A stretch of DNA of 64,000 bases from Oceanospirillaceae bacterium (GTDB lineage Bacteria > Pseudomonadota > Gammaproteobacteria > Pseudomonadales > Litoribrevibacteraceae), in assembly GCA_015665455.1 (NCBI GenBank), contig JADFAD010000005.1:124001-188000 (forward strand). Direction: 5' to 3'. This document shows positions 8,914 to 17,410 of the stretch, piece after piece (the stretch's first letter is position 1; each line of letters begins with the position of its first letter). The notes below the pieces were generated by a model. That model was not told the origin of the DNA and did no database searches. It was given only the letters and a program-made list of their open reading frames with translations. Made by a program: the position numbers and the translations under genes.

Positions 8914-10272
8914 TTAACTTCCAATAAACCAGCGGCTTATATCATTAAATACGGCAAACAACATTAAAGAACCTATCATTAAGACACCCAGTCTTAGACC
9001 CAGTTCTTGAATACTTTGAGAGAGAGGTTTACCACGCGCAAACTCTATTAGGTAATAAACCAAATGTCCACCGTCCAGTACAGGGATTGGTAACAAATTC
9101 AATACACCTAAGCTCACGCTTACGTACGCAAGAAAAGATAAGAACGGAACAAGCCCGTATCCGGCAGAATCACCTGCTATCTTCGCAATTGTAATTGGGC
9201 CACTTATATTCTCGACTGATATCAAACCTGTGATCATTTTCCAGATAGACTCAAGCGTCAAGACGGACATATCCCAGGTTTTCTCAACACCTAATATGAA
9301 CGAATCAAATACACCGTACTCTAAATCCACTAAATATTCTTTCGGCCAACTAATGGTCTGGACTGAAGCCCCCATAAAACCAATTAATTCACCATCATCC
9401 GAAGTTTTACTACCTGGCGTCAGGTTAATTTCTTTCGTCTGATTATTACGATTAATAACCATTAATAAGCTTTGGCCTGGGTTAGCTTGAATCAGAGAAA
9501 CCACATCCCTCCAGTCAGATATACCCTGACCACTGATCGAAATAATTTCATCACCAGATTTCAGGCCGGCATTTTCAGCAGCACTATCACTAACTATATC
9601 TTTCAGAATCGGAGGAATAGATAACTGAAAAGGCTTAATACCAAGCGACTCAAAAGGTTTTGGATCTCTTACACCTTCTTGCCAATGATTAATTTTCAAA
9701 CTGTATGCCGTTGGAAAACCATCCATTGTCTCTGCAATGATATCAATTTCACCAGATTCACCAATACGGCGAACTAAAGCCAACTGAACCTGAGTCCAAT
9801 TTAATACGGCCTTACCATCAACCTCTGTTATGACTTGCTCAGCTTTTAAACCTGCATTCGCAGCGATTGATTCAGGAGTAACCTCCCCAACAATGGGTTT
9901 TACTGTTGTACTTCCTAAGCCAAATACGAATGCATAAAAAATAATAGCCAATAAGAAATTCGCAATTGGACCCGCAGCAACAACAGCAATACGCTGCAAT
10001 ACAGGTTTTCGATTAAACGCCTTATCTAATCGATCGGCTGGTACATCGCCCTCACGCTCGTCGAGCATTTTTACGTAGCCGCCTAAAGGAATAGCAGCAA
10101 CAACAAATTCAGTACCGTGTCGGTTTTTCCACTTAAAGAGAGGTTTACCAAAACCAATGGAGAATCGAAGTACATCAATACCACAACGTCGGGCTACCCA
10201 GTAGTGCCCATATTCATGAAAGGTAATCAGGACACCCAAGGTTACTAATGTCGCAAATAACATCTGGAGCAT
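8914..10272 (-). CDS. rseP: Site-2 membrane metalloprotease RseP
   Basis: RseP carries out the second, intramembrane cut of anti-sigma factors in the envelope stress response and clears signal peptides. The protein has 452 residues (E. coli 450). The zinc motif HEYGH is at residues 19-23 in the first membrane helix, two PDZ domains lie in the periplasmic part (about 110-290), and the second active-site motif NLLPIPVLDGGH is near residue 390. The ATG follows the dxr stop by one base, with an AGGTAA about nine bases upstream. A second ATG three codons later is possible. Its substrate (an RseA/MucA protein) is not in this window. Confidence 0.96.
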   Translation of the reverse strand: MLQMLFATLVTLGVLITFHEYGHYWVARRCGIDVLRFSIGFGKPLFKWKNRHGTEFVVAAIPLGGYVKMLDEREGDVPADRLDKAFNRKPVLQRIAVVAAGPIANFLLAIIFYAFVFGLGSTTVKPIVGEVTPESIAANAGLKAEQVITEVDGKAVLNWTQVQLALVRRIGESGEIDIIAETMDGFPTAYSLKINHWQEGVRDPKPFESLGIKPFQLSIPPILKDIVSDSAAENAGLKSGDEIISISGQGISDWRDVVSLIQANPGQSLLMVINRNNQTKEINLTPGSKTSDDGELIGFMGASVQTISWPKEYLVDLEYGVFDSFILGVEKTWDMSVLTLESIWKMITGLISVENISGPITIAKIAGDSAGYGLVPFLSFLAYVSVSLGVLNLLPIPVLDGGHLVYYLIEFARGKPLSQSIQELGLRLGVLMIGSLMLFAVFNDISRWFIGS

Positions 10273-10273
10273 A

Positions 10274-11455
10274 TTAAACGTTACCTATTTTTATGATCTG
10301 CTTGCCAGATTCTTCTCTTGCCAAAAGATCCGCCTCAAGAACAGCGTCCAATGAATCTGTACTTTGATTTTCAATCGCGCAAAGAGTTCCCTCAACAACA
10401 CGAGGAATATCCATGAATGCAATTTCATTCGACAAAAAGGCCGCAACTGCTAGTTCATTGGCAGCGTTCAAAATAGCCGGCGCAGTCCCACCTGTTTTAA
10501 ATGAGTCTTGGGCTAATTTCAAACACCGGAATCGCTCTAAATCAGGTTCTTCGAAATTTAATTGGGCTACTTGAAAGAAATCCAAAGGTTTCACTCCGGA
10601 TTCAAGCCTATTTGGCCACCCCATTCCATAAGCAATTGGGGTTCGCATGTCTGGATTTCCCATCTGGGCAATCACACTGCCATCGATATAAGAAACCATG
10701 GAATGAACCACACTCTCAGGATGAACAACAACTTGCACTTGGTCCGCAGAACAATGAAACAGCCAACAAGCCTCGATTAGCTCAAGTCCTTTATTCATAA
10801 GGGAAGCTGAGTCTACTGAAATCTTTTGACCCATAGACCAATTAGGATGAGCAACAGCTTGCTCAGGAGAGACTGTTTTAAGCTGACTTGCAGTAAACTC
10901 TCGAAACGGTCCTCCGGACGCAGTTAAAAGAATTCGCTCAACGCCCTGAGTAGGCTGAAAACGACCATCTGGCAAACATTGAAAAATAGCATTATGTTCA
11001 CTATCAATCGGAAGCAATGTTGCGTCGTGCTTATCAACAGCCTCCATAAACACTTGGCCAGACATAACCAAAGACTCTTTATTGGCCAAAAGAACTCTTT
11101 TTCCAGCGTTAGCTGCCGCAAGATTAGGCAATAACCCAGCAGCCCCTACAATGGCCGCCATCACAACATCAACAAGATCGTGAGACGCAACATACTCAAG
11201 GGATTCAACACCGTGAAGTACCCGAGTATCCGTTCCAGCAAGTTTATCAGCCAAAACAGACGCCGATGCCGAATCAGATACAACTGCATATACGGGCTGA
11301 AACTGCAAACAAAGCGCAGCAAGCTTATCCACACTGGAATGAGCGGTTAAAGCAAATACCTGAAACTTATCAGAATGCCGAGCAACTACATCAAGAGTAC
11401 TTAAACCAATGCTTCCCGTAGCACCCAGAATTGTAATTTTCTTTAGATCAGTCAT
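10274..11455 (-). CDS. dxr: 1-deoxy-D-xylulose 5-phosphate reductoisomerase
   Basis: This enzyme converts DXP to methylerythritol 4-phosphate with NADPH, the committed step of the MEP isoprenoid pathway (also called ispC). It has 393 residues (E. coli 398). The N-terminal Rossmann motif [15 protein letters not shown] binds NADPH. The metal and substrate region [15 protein letters not shown], the flexible-loop segment [23 protein letters not shown] and AYGMGWPNR are all present. It abuts cdsA (three bases) and rseP (one base). The pathway feeds UppS, encoded in the same block. Confidence 0.97.
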   Translation of the reverse strand: MTDLKKITILGATGSIGLSTLDVVARHSDKFQVFALTAHSSVDKLAALCLQFQPVYAVVSDSASASVLADKLAGTDTRVLHGVESLEYVASHDLVDVVMAAIVGAAGLLPNLAAANAGKRVLLANKESLVMSGQVFMEAVDKHDATLLPIDSEHNAIFQCLPDGRFQPTQGVERILLTASGGPFREFTASQLKTVSPEQAVAHPNWSMGQKISVDSASLMNKGLELIEACWLFHCSADQVQVVVHPESVVHSMVSYIDGSVIAQMGNPDMRTPIAYGMGWPNRLESGVKPLDFFQVAQLNFEEPDLERFRCLKLAQDSFKTGGTAPAILNAANELAVAAFLSNEIAFMDIPRVVEGTLCAIENQSTDSLDAVLEADLLAREESGKQIIKIGNV

Positions 11456-11458
11456 AAA

Positions 11459-12265
11459 TCAGAAAGTCAGACCCGATAAAAGTAACAACAAAGCAAAAAC
11501 AGGCGCTGCAGCAGTTAAACTATCTACTCGATCAAGCACACCCCCATGGCCCGGTAACAGCTGACTGCTATCTTTAATACCACGAAATCTCTTGAACATA
11601 CTTTCCGTTAAATCGCCTAAGACTGATATCGCAACTGTTACGGCAGAAACCACAACAAGTAATAACAATTGGGAGGCAGCCATATCCAAATAAATACCGA
11701 TACTTAAGCCGATAACAAGCGCAGATGTCATCCCCCCCCAAAAACCAGCCCAAGACTTTCCAGGACTAACTTTAGGCGCGAGTTTACTAACACCCCATTT
11801 CTTGCCTGCAAAGTAAGCACCCACATCAGCACCCCAAACCATAAGACACAAATAAAGTAAAACTAGCTCACTGTTTGTTTGAAGCTTAAGCCAAAGCAGC
11901 CCTTTCCAAAAGGGAACCAAAACCAGGAAACCAATGGCTAACCGCATCCATTTTGAGCCCCATAAAGAACTTAAACCCGGATAGGCAAGAACCAACACAA
12001 AAGCCAACCCCCACCAAGCTAGACCTATGGTTAGCATACTTATTTCTGGTGCCTGATAGATGCCATACATAGAGAGCCCAACAAGTGCAGCATAAGATAC
12101 ACGTTTGACGCCGCCTTCAAAGCCTGCAAGATTAGCCCATTCCCAGGCACCGATCATAACCACAGCAGCTACAAACAAAGCAAAGTATTCATACGGAAGA
12201 AAAAATATCCCCCCAATAGCTAAAGGGGCTAAAAATAACGCAGTGATAAGTCGCTGCTTCAACAT
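11459..12265 (-). CDS. cdsA: Phosphatidate cytidylyltransferase
   Basis: CdsA activates phosphatidate to CDP-diacylglycerol, the branch point of membrane phospholipid synthesis. The protein has 268 residues with about eight hydrophobic segments. The signature is visible near the C-terminus as KDSSQLLPGHGGVLDRVDSL, preceded by the conserved SPGKSWAGFWGG. It lies between uppS and dxr, with three bases to dxr, in the standard gammaproteobacterial order. Confidence 0.96.
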   Translation of the reverse strand: MLKQRLITALFLAPLAIGGIFFLPYEYFALFVAAVVMIGAWEWANLAGFEGGVKRVSYAALVGLSMYGIYQAPEISMLTIGLAWWGLAFVLVLAYPGLSSLWGSKWMRLAIGFLVLVPFWKGLLWLKLQTNSELVLLYLCLMVWGADVGAYFAGKKWGVSKLAPKVSPGKSWAGFWGGMTSALVIGLSIGIYLDMAASQLLLLVVVSAVTVAISVLGDLTESMFKRFRGIKDSSQLLPGHGGVLDRVDSLTAAAPVFALLLLLSGLTF

Positions 12266-12329
12266 ATATTTACCTATAAATTTTACGAGTCATCAAAAAT
12301 AAGAAGGCCACTACACACCAAACAACCCA

Positions 12330-13079
12330 CTATAAACCAGAGCTTGAATCTACTTGTTCACACGTCAAACCAAAACGTCGTTGACGACTACCAAATTCCT
12401 CAATGGCTGCCATCAGAGCGTCTTCTCTGAAATCAGGCCAATACAACTCACTAAAATAGAGTTCTGCATAGGCAGCTTGCCACAGCATAAAATTACTAAT
12501 GCGAGTTTCACCACCTGTACGAATATATAAATCAGGTGCAGCAATACCAGGCACCCCGACCTTATCATCAAAGTACTCTCGATTGATTTGATCCGGAGTT
12601 AATTTACCTTTCTGAACATCATGTGCACATTGCTGAGCAGCATTAACGATGTCCCACTCGCCACCGTAATTGGCAGCAATGACCAATGTCATTGCGGTAT
12701 TGTTTTCCGTTTTCTTTTCAGCTTCAACAATATGCGTTTGTAAAGTATCACTGAAACGGGTTTTATCCCCCATGACTCTGAGTCGAATATTATTCTTATG
12801 AAGTTTCCGAACCTCATTTTTAAGAGCCAACAAAAACAAAGACATCAAGCCCTTTACTTCATCTTCAGGGCGATTCCAATTCTCACTACTAAATGCAAAA
12901 AGCGTTAAACTATCCACGCCTTGATCCAGACAAACCTCAACAACATCTCTAACCGCATCCAAGCCAGCCTTATGCCCTGCCAGCTTTGGCAAATTCCGTC
13001 TCTTAGCCCATCGATTATTGCCATCCATGATAATTGCAATATTCTTAGGAATTATTCTATCTACTGAATCAGCAGTCAT
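12330..13079 (-). CDS. uppS: Undecaprenyl diphosphate synthase
   Basis: UppS (ispU) extends farnesyl diphosphate by eight cis isoprene units to make the undecaprenyl carrier for peptidoglycan and O-antigen. The protein has 249 residues from the ATG at 13079 (E. coli 253). The catalytic MDGNNRWAKRR is near the N-terminus with Asp19, and the C-terminal TGGETRISNFMLWQ and FGSRQRRFG motifs are present. A TTG three codons upstream also opens the frame. Neither start has a strong ribosome site, so the ATG is chosen by codon type and family length. Confidence 0.96.
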   Translation of the reverse strand: MTADSVDRIIPKNIAIIMDGNNRWAKRRNLPKLAGHKAGLDAVRDVVEVCLDQGVDSLTLFAFSSENWNRPEDEVKGLMSLFLLALKNEVRKLHKNNIRLRVMGDKTRFSDTLQTHIVEAEKKTENNTAMTLVIAANYGGEWDIVNAAQQCAHDVQKGKLTPDQINREYFDDKVGVPGIAAPDLYIRTGGETRISNFMLWQAAYAELYFSELYWPDFREDALMAAIEEFGSRQRRFGLTCEQVDSSSGL

Positions 13080-13093
13080 AATATTCAATCAAA

Positions 13094-13152
13094 CAATAAA
13101 ACGTTTAAAAATAAAACACTGCAAGTGCACAGATCTTCCACTGCACACTTGC
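13094..13152 (-). terminator. Possible terminator or attenuator after frr
   Basis: On the minus strand a GCAAGTG arm and a CACTTGC arm enclose about 18 bases containing two TGCA tetramers, and a T-rich run (GTTTTATTTTT) follows. It lies between frr and uppS. The long loop makes its strength uncertain. Confidence 0.4.
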
Positions 13153-13198
13153 AATCAACTCAACTTTCCCTGAAACCTAATAACCAAAACTTAGAGTG

Positions 13199-13756
13199 CT
13201 AGATTTCCATCAAGTCAGCTTCTTTTTTAACAAGATCCGCATCAACCTGAGCAATAAACTTATTCGTGATCTTTTGAACTTCATCTTCAGCACGACGAGA
13301 TTCGTCTTCCGTCACTTCTTTCTCTTTAAGAAGGTCTTTAATATCAGAGTTTGCATCACGACGAGCATTTCGTACAGAAACTCGCGCATTCTCAGCTTCA
13401 GCTCGCGCTTGTTTAATGTAGTTCTTACGAGTCTCTTCAGTAAGCGCAGGCATAGGAACACGTATCTTATCGCCATTCGTAGAAGGATTCAGACCTAAAT
13501 CAGCCTTCATAATTGCCTTCTCAATCTCAGGCACCATCGGCTTTTCCCAAGGTACAACAGCCAAAGTCCGAGCATCTTCTACGTTGATGTTAGCCAACTG
13601 ACTCAATGGCGTATCTGAGCCATAATAAGAAACCATCACACTGTTTAAAATACTCGGATGAGCACGACCAGTGCGAATTTTTGCAAATGCATTTGCTAAC
13701 GCTTCAATGGATTTCTGCATCCGGCTTTCAGCGTCCTGCTTAATTTCATTAATCAT
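13199..13756 (-). CDS. frr: Ribosome recycling factor
   Basis: RRF works with EF-G to split the ribosome after termination. The ATG at 13756 gives 185 residues, exactly the E. coli length, with an AAGGG about six bases upstream. An in-frame TTG two codons earlier overlaps the pyrH stop and is less likely. The family landmarks [13 protein letters not shown] (about residues 24-36), [15 protein letters not shown] and [19 protein letters not shown] are all present. The pyrH stop and this ATG are two bases apart, indicating coupled expression. Confidence 0.97.
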   Translation of the reverse strand: MINEIKQDAESRMQKSIEALANAFAKIRTGRAHPSILNSVMVSYYGSDTPLSQLANINVEDARTLAVVPWEKPMVPEIEKAIMKADLGLNPSTNGDKIRVPMPALTEETRKNYIKQARAEAENARVSVRNARRDANSDIKDLLKEKEVTEDESRRAEDEVQKITNKFIAQVDADLVKKEADLMEI

Positions 13757-13758
13757 TA

Positions 13759-14490
13759 TCAACCCTTCTCAATTAATGTGCCTTCATCACCGCCAGTAAC
13801 TGCAGCGAGCAAAGCACCTTGCTTGTTCATATTTAAAACACGAATAGGCATATTGTGGTCGCTGCACAAACAAATAGCAGTCAGATCCATCACACCTAAC
13901 TTACGATTCAATACATCATCAAACGTTAATTGATCATAGCGCTCAGCATCTGGGTTTTTAACAGGATCCTCTGAATAAACACCGTCCACTTTAGTCGCTT
14001 TAATAACAACGTCTGCATCGATCTCTATACCACGTAAACACGCAGCGGAATCTGTAGTAAAGAATGGATTACCTGTACCGGCGGAAAAAATAACCACATC
14101 GCCCATTTGCAAGTAACGCATAGCCTTACGACGATCATAGTGCTCAACAACACCACTCATCGGGATAGCAGACATAACATGAGATGAAATATTCGATCGC
14201 TCTAATGCATCGCGGAACGCAAGACCGTTCATCACTGTTGCCAACATTCCCATATGGTCACCAGTAACACGGTCCAAGCCAGCTTCACTTAACGCTGCAC
14301 CTCGATAAATATTACCACCACCAATAACCAACCCAACCTGAACACCGATACCAACCAGTTGACCCACAACCAAGGCCATATCATCCAGGACTTTTGGATC
14401 TATTCCAAAGTCACCCTCTCCCATGAGGGCTTCACCACTCAATTTGAGCAGAATACGTTTGTACTTAGCTTGACCATCTTTGGTGGGCAT
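13759..14490 (-). CDS. pyrH: Uridylate kinase
   Basis: PyrH phosphorylates UMP to UDP. It is the hexameric bacterial enzyme of the amino acid kinase family, not the eukaryotic type. The protein has 243 residues (E. coli 241). The phosphate-binding [13 protein letters not shown] opens the protein. The nucleotide-binding [10 protein letters not shown], the [12 protein letters not shown] segment and [19 protein letters not shown] follow. It lies between tsf and frr with a strong terminator upstream, so part of its transcription must read through or start locally. Confidence 0.97.
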   Translation of the reverse strand: MPTKDGQAKYKRILLKLSGEALMGEGDFGIDPKVLDDMALVVGQLVGIGVQVGLVIGGGNIYRGAALSEAGLDRVTGDHMGMLATVMNGLAFRDALERSNISSHVMSAIPMSGVVEHYDRRKAMRYLQMGDVVIFSAGTGNPFFTTDSAACLRGIEIDADVVIKATKVDGVYSEDPVKNPDAERYDQLTFDDVLNRKLGVMDLTAICLCSDHNMPIRVLNMNKQGALLAAVTGGDEGTLIEKG

Positions 14491-14539
14491 AAACTTAATC
14501 TCGCATATTTTAAATCACGCGCAAGTATACACGATTTCA

Positions 14540-14567
14540 AAAAAAAAGCGCCCAACGGGCGCTTTTT
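14540..14567. terminator. Intrinsic terminator downstream of tsf
   Basis: A six-base-pair GCGCCC/GGGCGC stem with a three-base loop is flanked by A residues on one side and T residues on the other. On the minus strand it ends in an eight-base T run, right after the tsf stop, so it should end or attenuate rpsB-tsf transcription before pyrH. It could also work in the plus direction. Confidence 0.85.
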
Positions 14568-14587
14568 CAAACAGCAAAAGTAAGAAC

Positions 14588-15448
14588 TTACTTACCAGCT
14601 AACTGCTCTGCAACTTCTTGAGCGAAGTCCTTCTTCTCAACTTCAATACCTTCACCCACTTCAAAGCGAGTAAATGCAAGTACTTCAGCACCAGCTTGCT
14701 TAGCAAGAGCACCAACAGTCAATTCAGGATTCTTAACAAAAGGCTGTTCAACCAAGCTATTCTCTTTCAAGAACTTCTTAATACGTCCGCCCATCATTTT
14801 CTCAATAATCTCTTCAGGCTTGCCTTCCATATCCGGCTGAGCCTTAATAATTTCTTTCTCTTTCTCTACTTCTTCAGCAGACATATCTTCTGCACGTACA
14901 ACGCGAGGACTAACCGCAGCAACATGCATAGAGATATCTTTAGCCAATGCAGAATCACCAGCAGACAAAGAAGTAACAACCGCGATGCGATTATTAGAGT
15001 GTACATAACCATCAACCATTGCACCCTCAACAATAAGAGCACGACGAACAGTCATGTTTTCACCGATCTTCTGTACTAACGCCTGACGAGTCTCTTCAAG
15101 ATCACCAGCCATTAACGCTTCAATATCAGTAGACTTCTCAGCAAACGCCTTATCCAGCACACTGTTTACAAGACCAAGAAACGCATCATCACGAGCAACA
15201 AAGTCTGTCTCACAGTTCACTTCTAGTAGCACAGCGAAAGAATTATCTTCTGCAACTTTAATAGCAACAACACCATCAGCAGCTGTACGATCTGCTTTTT
15301 TAGCTGCTTTTAGGCCAGAATTCTTACGAAGGTTTTCAATTGCTTTTTCGATATCACCGTCTGTTTCTTTAAGAGCTTTCTTACACTCCAACATACCCAG
15401 ACTAGTACGTTCACGTAATTCTTTAACTTGTGCAGCAGAAATTGCCAT
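14588..15448 (-). CDS. tsf: Elongation factor Ts
   Basis: EF-Ts is the nucleotide exchange factor for EF-Tu. The ATG at 15448 gives 286 residues starting [23 protein letters not shown], which matches the E. coli start of the UBA-like N-terminal domain. Two upstream in-frame starts (TTG 15463 and ATG 15454) are less likely: a GAGG sits about nine bases before 15448 but only four before 15454. The core signature [13 protein letters not shown] is near residue 75. It follows rpsB with a GC-rich hairpin between them. Confidence 0.97.
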   Translation of the reverse strand: MAISAAQVKELRERTSLGMLECKKALKETDGDIEKAIENLRKNSGLKAAKKADRTAADGVVAIKVAEDNSFAVLLEVNCETDFVARDDAFLGLVNSVLDKAFAEKSTDIEALMAGDLEETRQALVQKIGENMTVRRALIVEGAMVDGYVHSNNRIAVVTSLSAGDSALAKDISMHVAAVSPRVVRAEDMSAEEVEKEKEIIKAQPDMEGKPEEIIEKMMGGRIKKFLKENSLVEQPFVKNPELTVGALAKQAGAEVLAFTRFEVGEGIEVEKKDFAQEVAEQLAGK

Positions 15449-15482
15449 GTCCATCAACCTCAAAATTATAACTAAAACCAGA

Positions 15483-15505
15483 AATAGGGGGACAAGCCCC
15501 CTATT
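15483..15505 (-). terminator. GC-rich hairpin between rpsB and tsf (partial terminator or attenuator)
   Basis: Nine-base arms (AATAGGGGG and CCCCCTATT) enclose a five-base loop. On the minus strand only a broken T run follows (TCTGGTTTTAG), so it is likely a partial terminator or RNA-processing/stability hairpin that sets the ratio of S2 to EF-Ts. I recall that E. coli also has an attenuating hairpin at this junction. Confidence 0.6.
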
Positions 15506-15539
15506 CTAAGAAAAAGATTCAAACAATCAGAAACAGAAA

Positions 15540-16271
15540 TTACTCTGCAGCTGCTGCTTCTTCCTTAACTTCAACAAACTCACCCGCAGATGCATCAGAT
15601 GCTTCAAGAACAGTATTAGCTACTGTCTGAGCATACAATTCGATTGCACGAATCGCATCATCATTACCAGGAATCACGAAATCAATTCCATCCGGGTTGC
15701 TGTTTGTATCAACGATACCAACAACTGGAATACCCAGCTTGTTTGCTTCGTTAATAGCAATACGCTCATGATCAACATCAATAACAAAAAGAATATCAGG
15801 TAGGCCACCCATATCCTTAATACCACCAATGCTCAATTCTAGCTTAGCCATTTCACGCTGACGCATAAGAGCTTCTTTCTTAGTCAACTGATCGAATGTG
15901 CCATCTTTGAACTGCTGTTCAAGATCGCGAAAACGACGGATTGACTGACGAATAGTCTTATAGTTTGTAAGCATACCACCCAACCAGCGATGGTTAACGT
16001 ATGGCATACCACAACGAATAGCTTCTTCCTTCATGATCTTACCAGCTTGACGCTTGGTACCAACAAAAAGAACCTTATTCTTGTTTGAAGCTGCTTTTTT
16101 AATTGCCACTAACGCTTCATTAAACGCAGGAACAGTGTGCTCCAAGTTAATGATATGAATCTTGTTACGAGCACCAAAAATGAACTTACCCATTTTTGGA
16201 TTCCAGTAACGAGTCTGGTGACCGAAGTGAGCACCTGCTTTCATCAGGTCGCGCATAGAAATCTGAGACAT
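15540..16271 (-). CDS. rpsB: 30S ribosomal protein S2
   Basis: S2 is a primary component of the small ribosomal subunit body. The protein has 243 residues (E. coli 241). It opens with [20 protein letters not shown] and carries the family segments [24 protein letters not shown] and [22 protein letters not shown]. The acidic Ala/Glu-rich C-terminal tail is usual. It is the first gene of the rpsB-tsf transcription unit, with a structured leader and a strong extended -10 promoter upstream. The divergent gene is map, as in E. coli. Confidence 0.98.
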   Translation of the reverse strand: MSQISMRDLMKAGAHFGHQTRYWNPKMGKFIFGARNKIHIINLEHTVPAFNEALVAIKKAASNKNKVLFVGTKRQAGKIMKEEAIRCGMPYVNHRWLGGMLTNYKTIRQSIRRFRDLEQQFKDGTFDQLTKKEALMRQREMAKLELSIGGIKDMGGLPDILFVIDVDHERIAINEANKLGIPVVGIVDTNSNPDGIDFVIPGNDDAIRAIELYAQTVANTVLEASDASAGEFVEVKEEAAAAE

Positions 16272-16409
16272 TTTAACTACCTTATATAGTTTGGGTTATA
16301 CCTCCGCACTTCTGCACTACCCCAACCTTTTATCAAATAAAAGGCACCCGGGCCAGCTCAATAAAGTGCGTGTGATGTTCCCGCATTTTTGCGGGCGGCA
16401 TTTTATACC
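16272..16409 (-). promoter_or_regulatory. rpsB promoter and structured 5' leader
   Basis: On the minus strand TGGTATAAAAT (about 16400-16409) is an extended -10 element, followed by a GC-rich start region GCCGCCCGC. I recall the same layout for the conserved gammaproteobacterial rpsB promoter, where the GC-rich discriminator fits stringent control. The transcript would start near 16395 and have a leader of about 120 bases. It contains a CCCGC/GCGGG hairpin (16380-16395) and an eight-base-pair CCTTTTAT/ATAAAAGG hairpin (16326-16344). In E. coli the rpsB leader mediates feedback by S2; the same role here is an inference. Confidence 0.7.
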
Positions 16410-16569
16410 ATATTTCGCTAATTAATTAAAGCAAAGATAAGAGCGCTTTGAACTGTTTTTTGCTTGAAGTGTTCGCTAAAATAGAACCCAATCTAATTGA
16501 CAATATATTTACAAAAGCGTCTTACCTACTCCGACGCACAAACAAACACCCTAGGACTCCCTCTATACC

Positions 16570-17340
16570 ATGTCTGTCACTATAAAAACTGCTGATGAAA
16601 TTGAAAAAATGCGCGTTGCTGGTCGTCTTGCAGCCGAAGTTCTTGAAATGATTGAGGAGCATGTAAAGCCAGGCATTTCAACTGGGGAGCTCGATAGGAT
16701 TTGTCACGACTACATAGTAAACACTCAACAAGCCATTCCAGCACCGCTGAATTACAAAGGCTTCCCAAAATCCATATGCACATCCGTCAACCATGTCATT
16801 TGTCACGGCATTCCTAATGACAAGAAGATCCTCAAAAACGGCGATGTGATAAACATTGACATCACTGTGATCAAAGATGATTATCATGGCGATACAAGCA
16901 AAATGTTCTTCGTTGGAAAACCGACCGTTCAAGCAGAAAGACTCGCAAGAATCACTCAAGAGTGTTTGTATATCGGCATCGAAATGGTCAAACCAGGCGT
17001 TCGCCTTGGGGACATTGGGCATGCAATTCAAAAGCATGCAGAATCCAATTATTATTCAGTCGTTCGAGAATATTGCGGTCATGGGATAGGTAAAGTCTTT
17101 CATGAAGACCCTCAAGTCATGCATTACGGAAAACCAGGTACAGGCATGGAACTCAAAGAGGGCATGACATTTACCATCGAGCCAATGATTAACGCAGGCA
17201 AAAGATTCACCAAGTTACTTCCTGACGACTGGACGGTAGTCACCAAAGACCACAAACTTTCAGCACAATGGGAGCACACCCTAGCAGTAACATCAGATGG
17301 TGTGGAAGTTCTAACAAAACGAAATGAAGAAAACTTCTAA
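16570..17340 (+). CDS. map: Methionine aminopeptidase, type I
   Basis: This enzyme removes the initiator methionine from nascent proteins. The protein has 256 residues (E. coli 264). All the substrate-binding and metal-ligand residues sit at E. coli numbering: H79 (ICHGIPN), D97 and D108 (DITVIKDDYHGDTSKMFF), H171 (CGHGIG), E204 (FTIEPM) and E235 (WEHTLAV). It is transcribed away from rpsB, and the 298-base gap holds both promoters. glnD follows 70 bases downstream, as in E. coli. Confidence 0.98.
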   Translation: MSVTIKTADEIEKMRVAGRLAAEVLEMIEEHVKPGISTGELDRICHDYIVNTQQAIPAPLNYKGFPKSICTSVNHVICHGIPNDKKILKNGDVINIDITVIKDDYHGDTSKMFFVGKPTVQAERLARITQECLYIGIEMVKPGVRLGDIGHAIQKHAESNYYSVVREYCGHGIGKVFHEDPQVMHYGKPGTGMELKEGMTFTIEPMINAGKRFTKLLPDDWTVVTKDHKLSAQWEHTLAVTSDGVEVLTKRNEENF

Positions 17341-17410
17341 CCACCTCCTAGAGCTTGCTGTTCTGTAAAATAGAGACCGGCAAGCCACCCGAATGAGATC
17401 ATAGCCAATT

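Noticed and set aside
14618-15079. Open frame of 153 codons on the plus strand, antisense to tsf
   Set aside because: It mirrors the codons of tsf on the other strand, has a low-complexity Asn/Phe/Ser-rich translation and no ribosome site or family motif.
16678-17037. Open frame of 119 codons on the minus strand, antisense to map
   Set aside because: Map is certain here with all catalytic residues; the antisense frame has no recognisable features.
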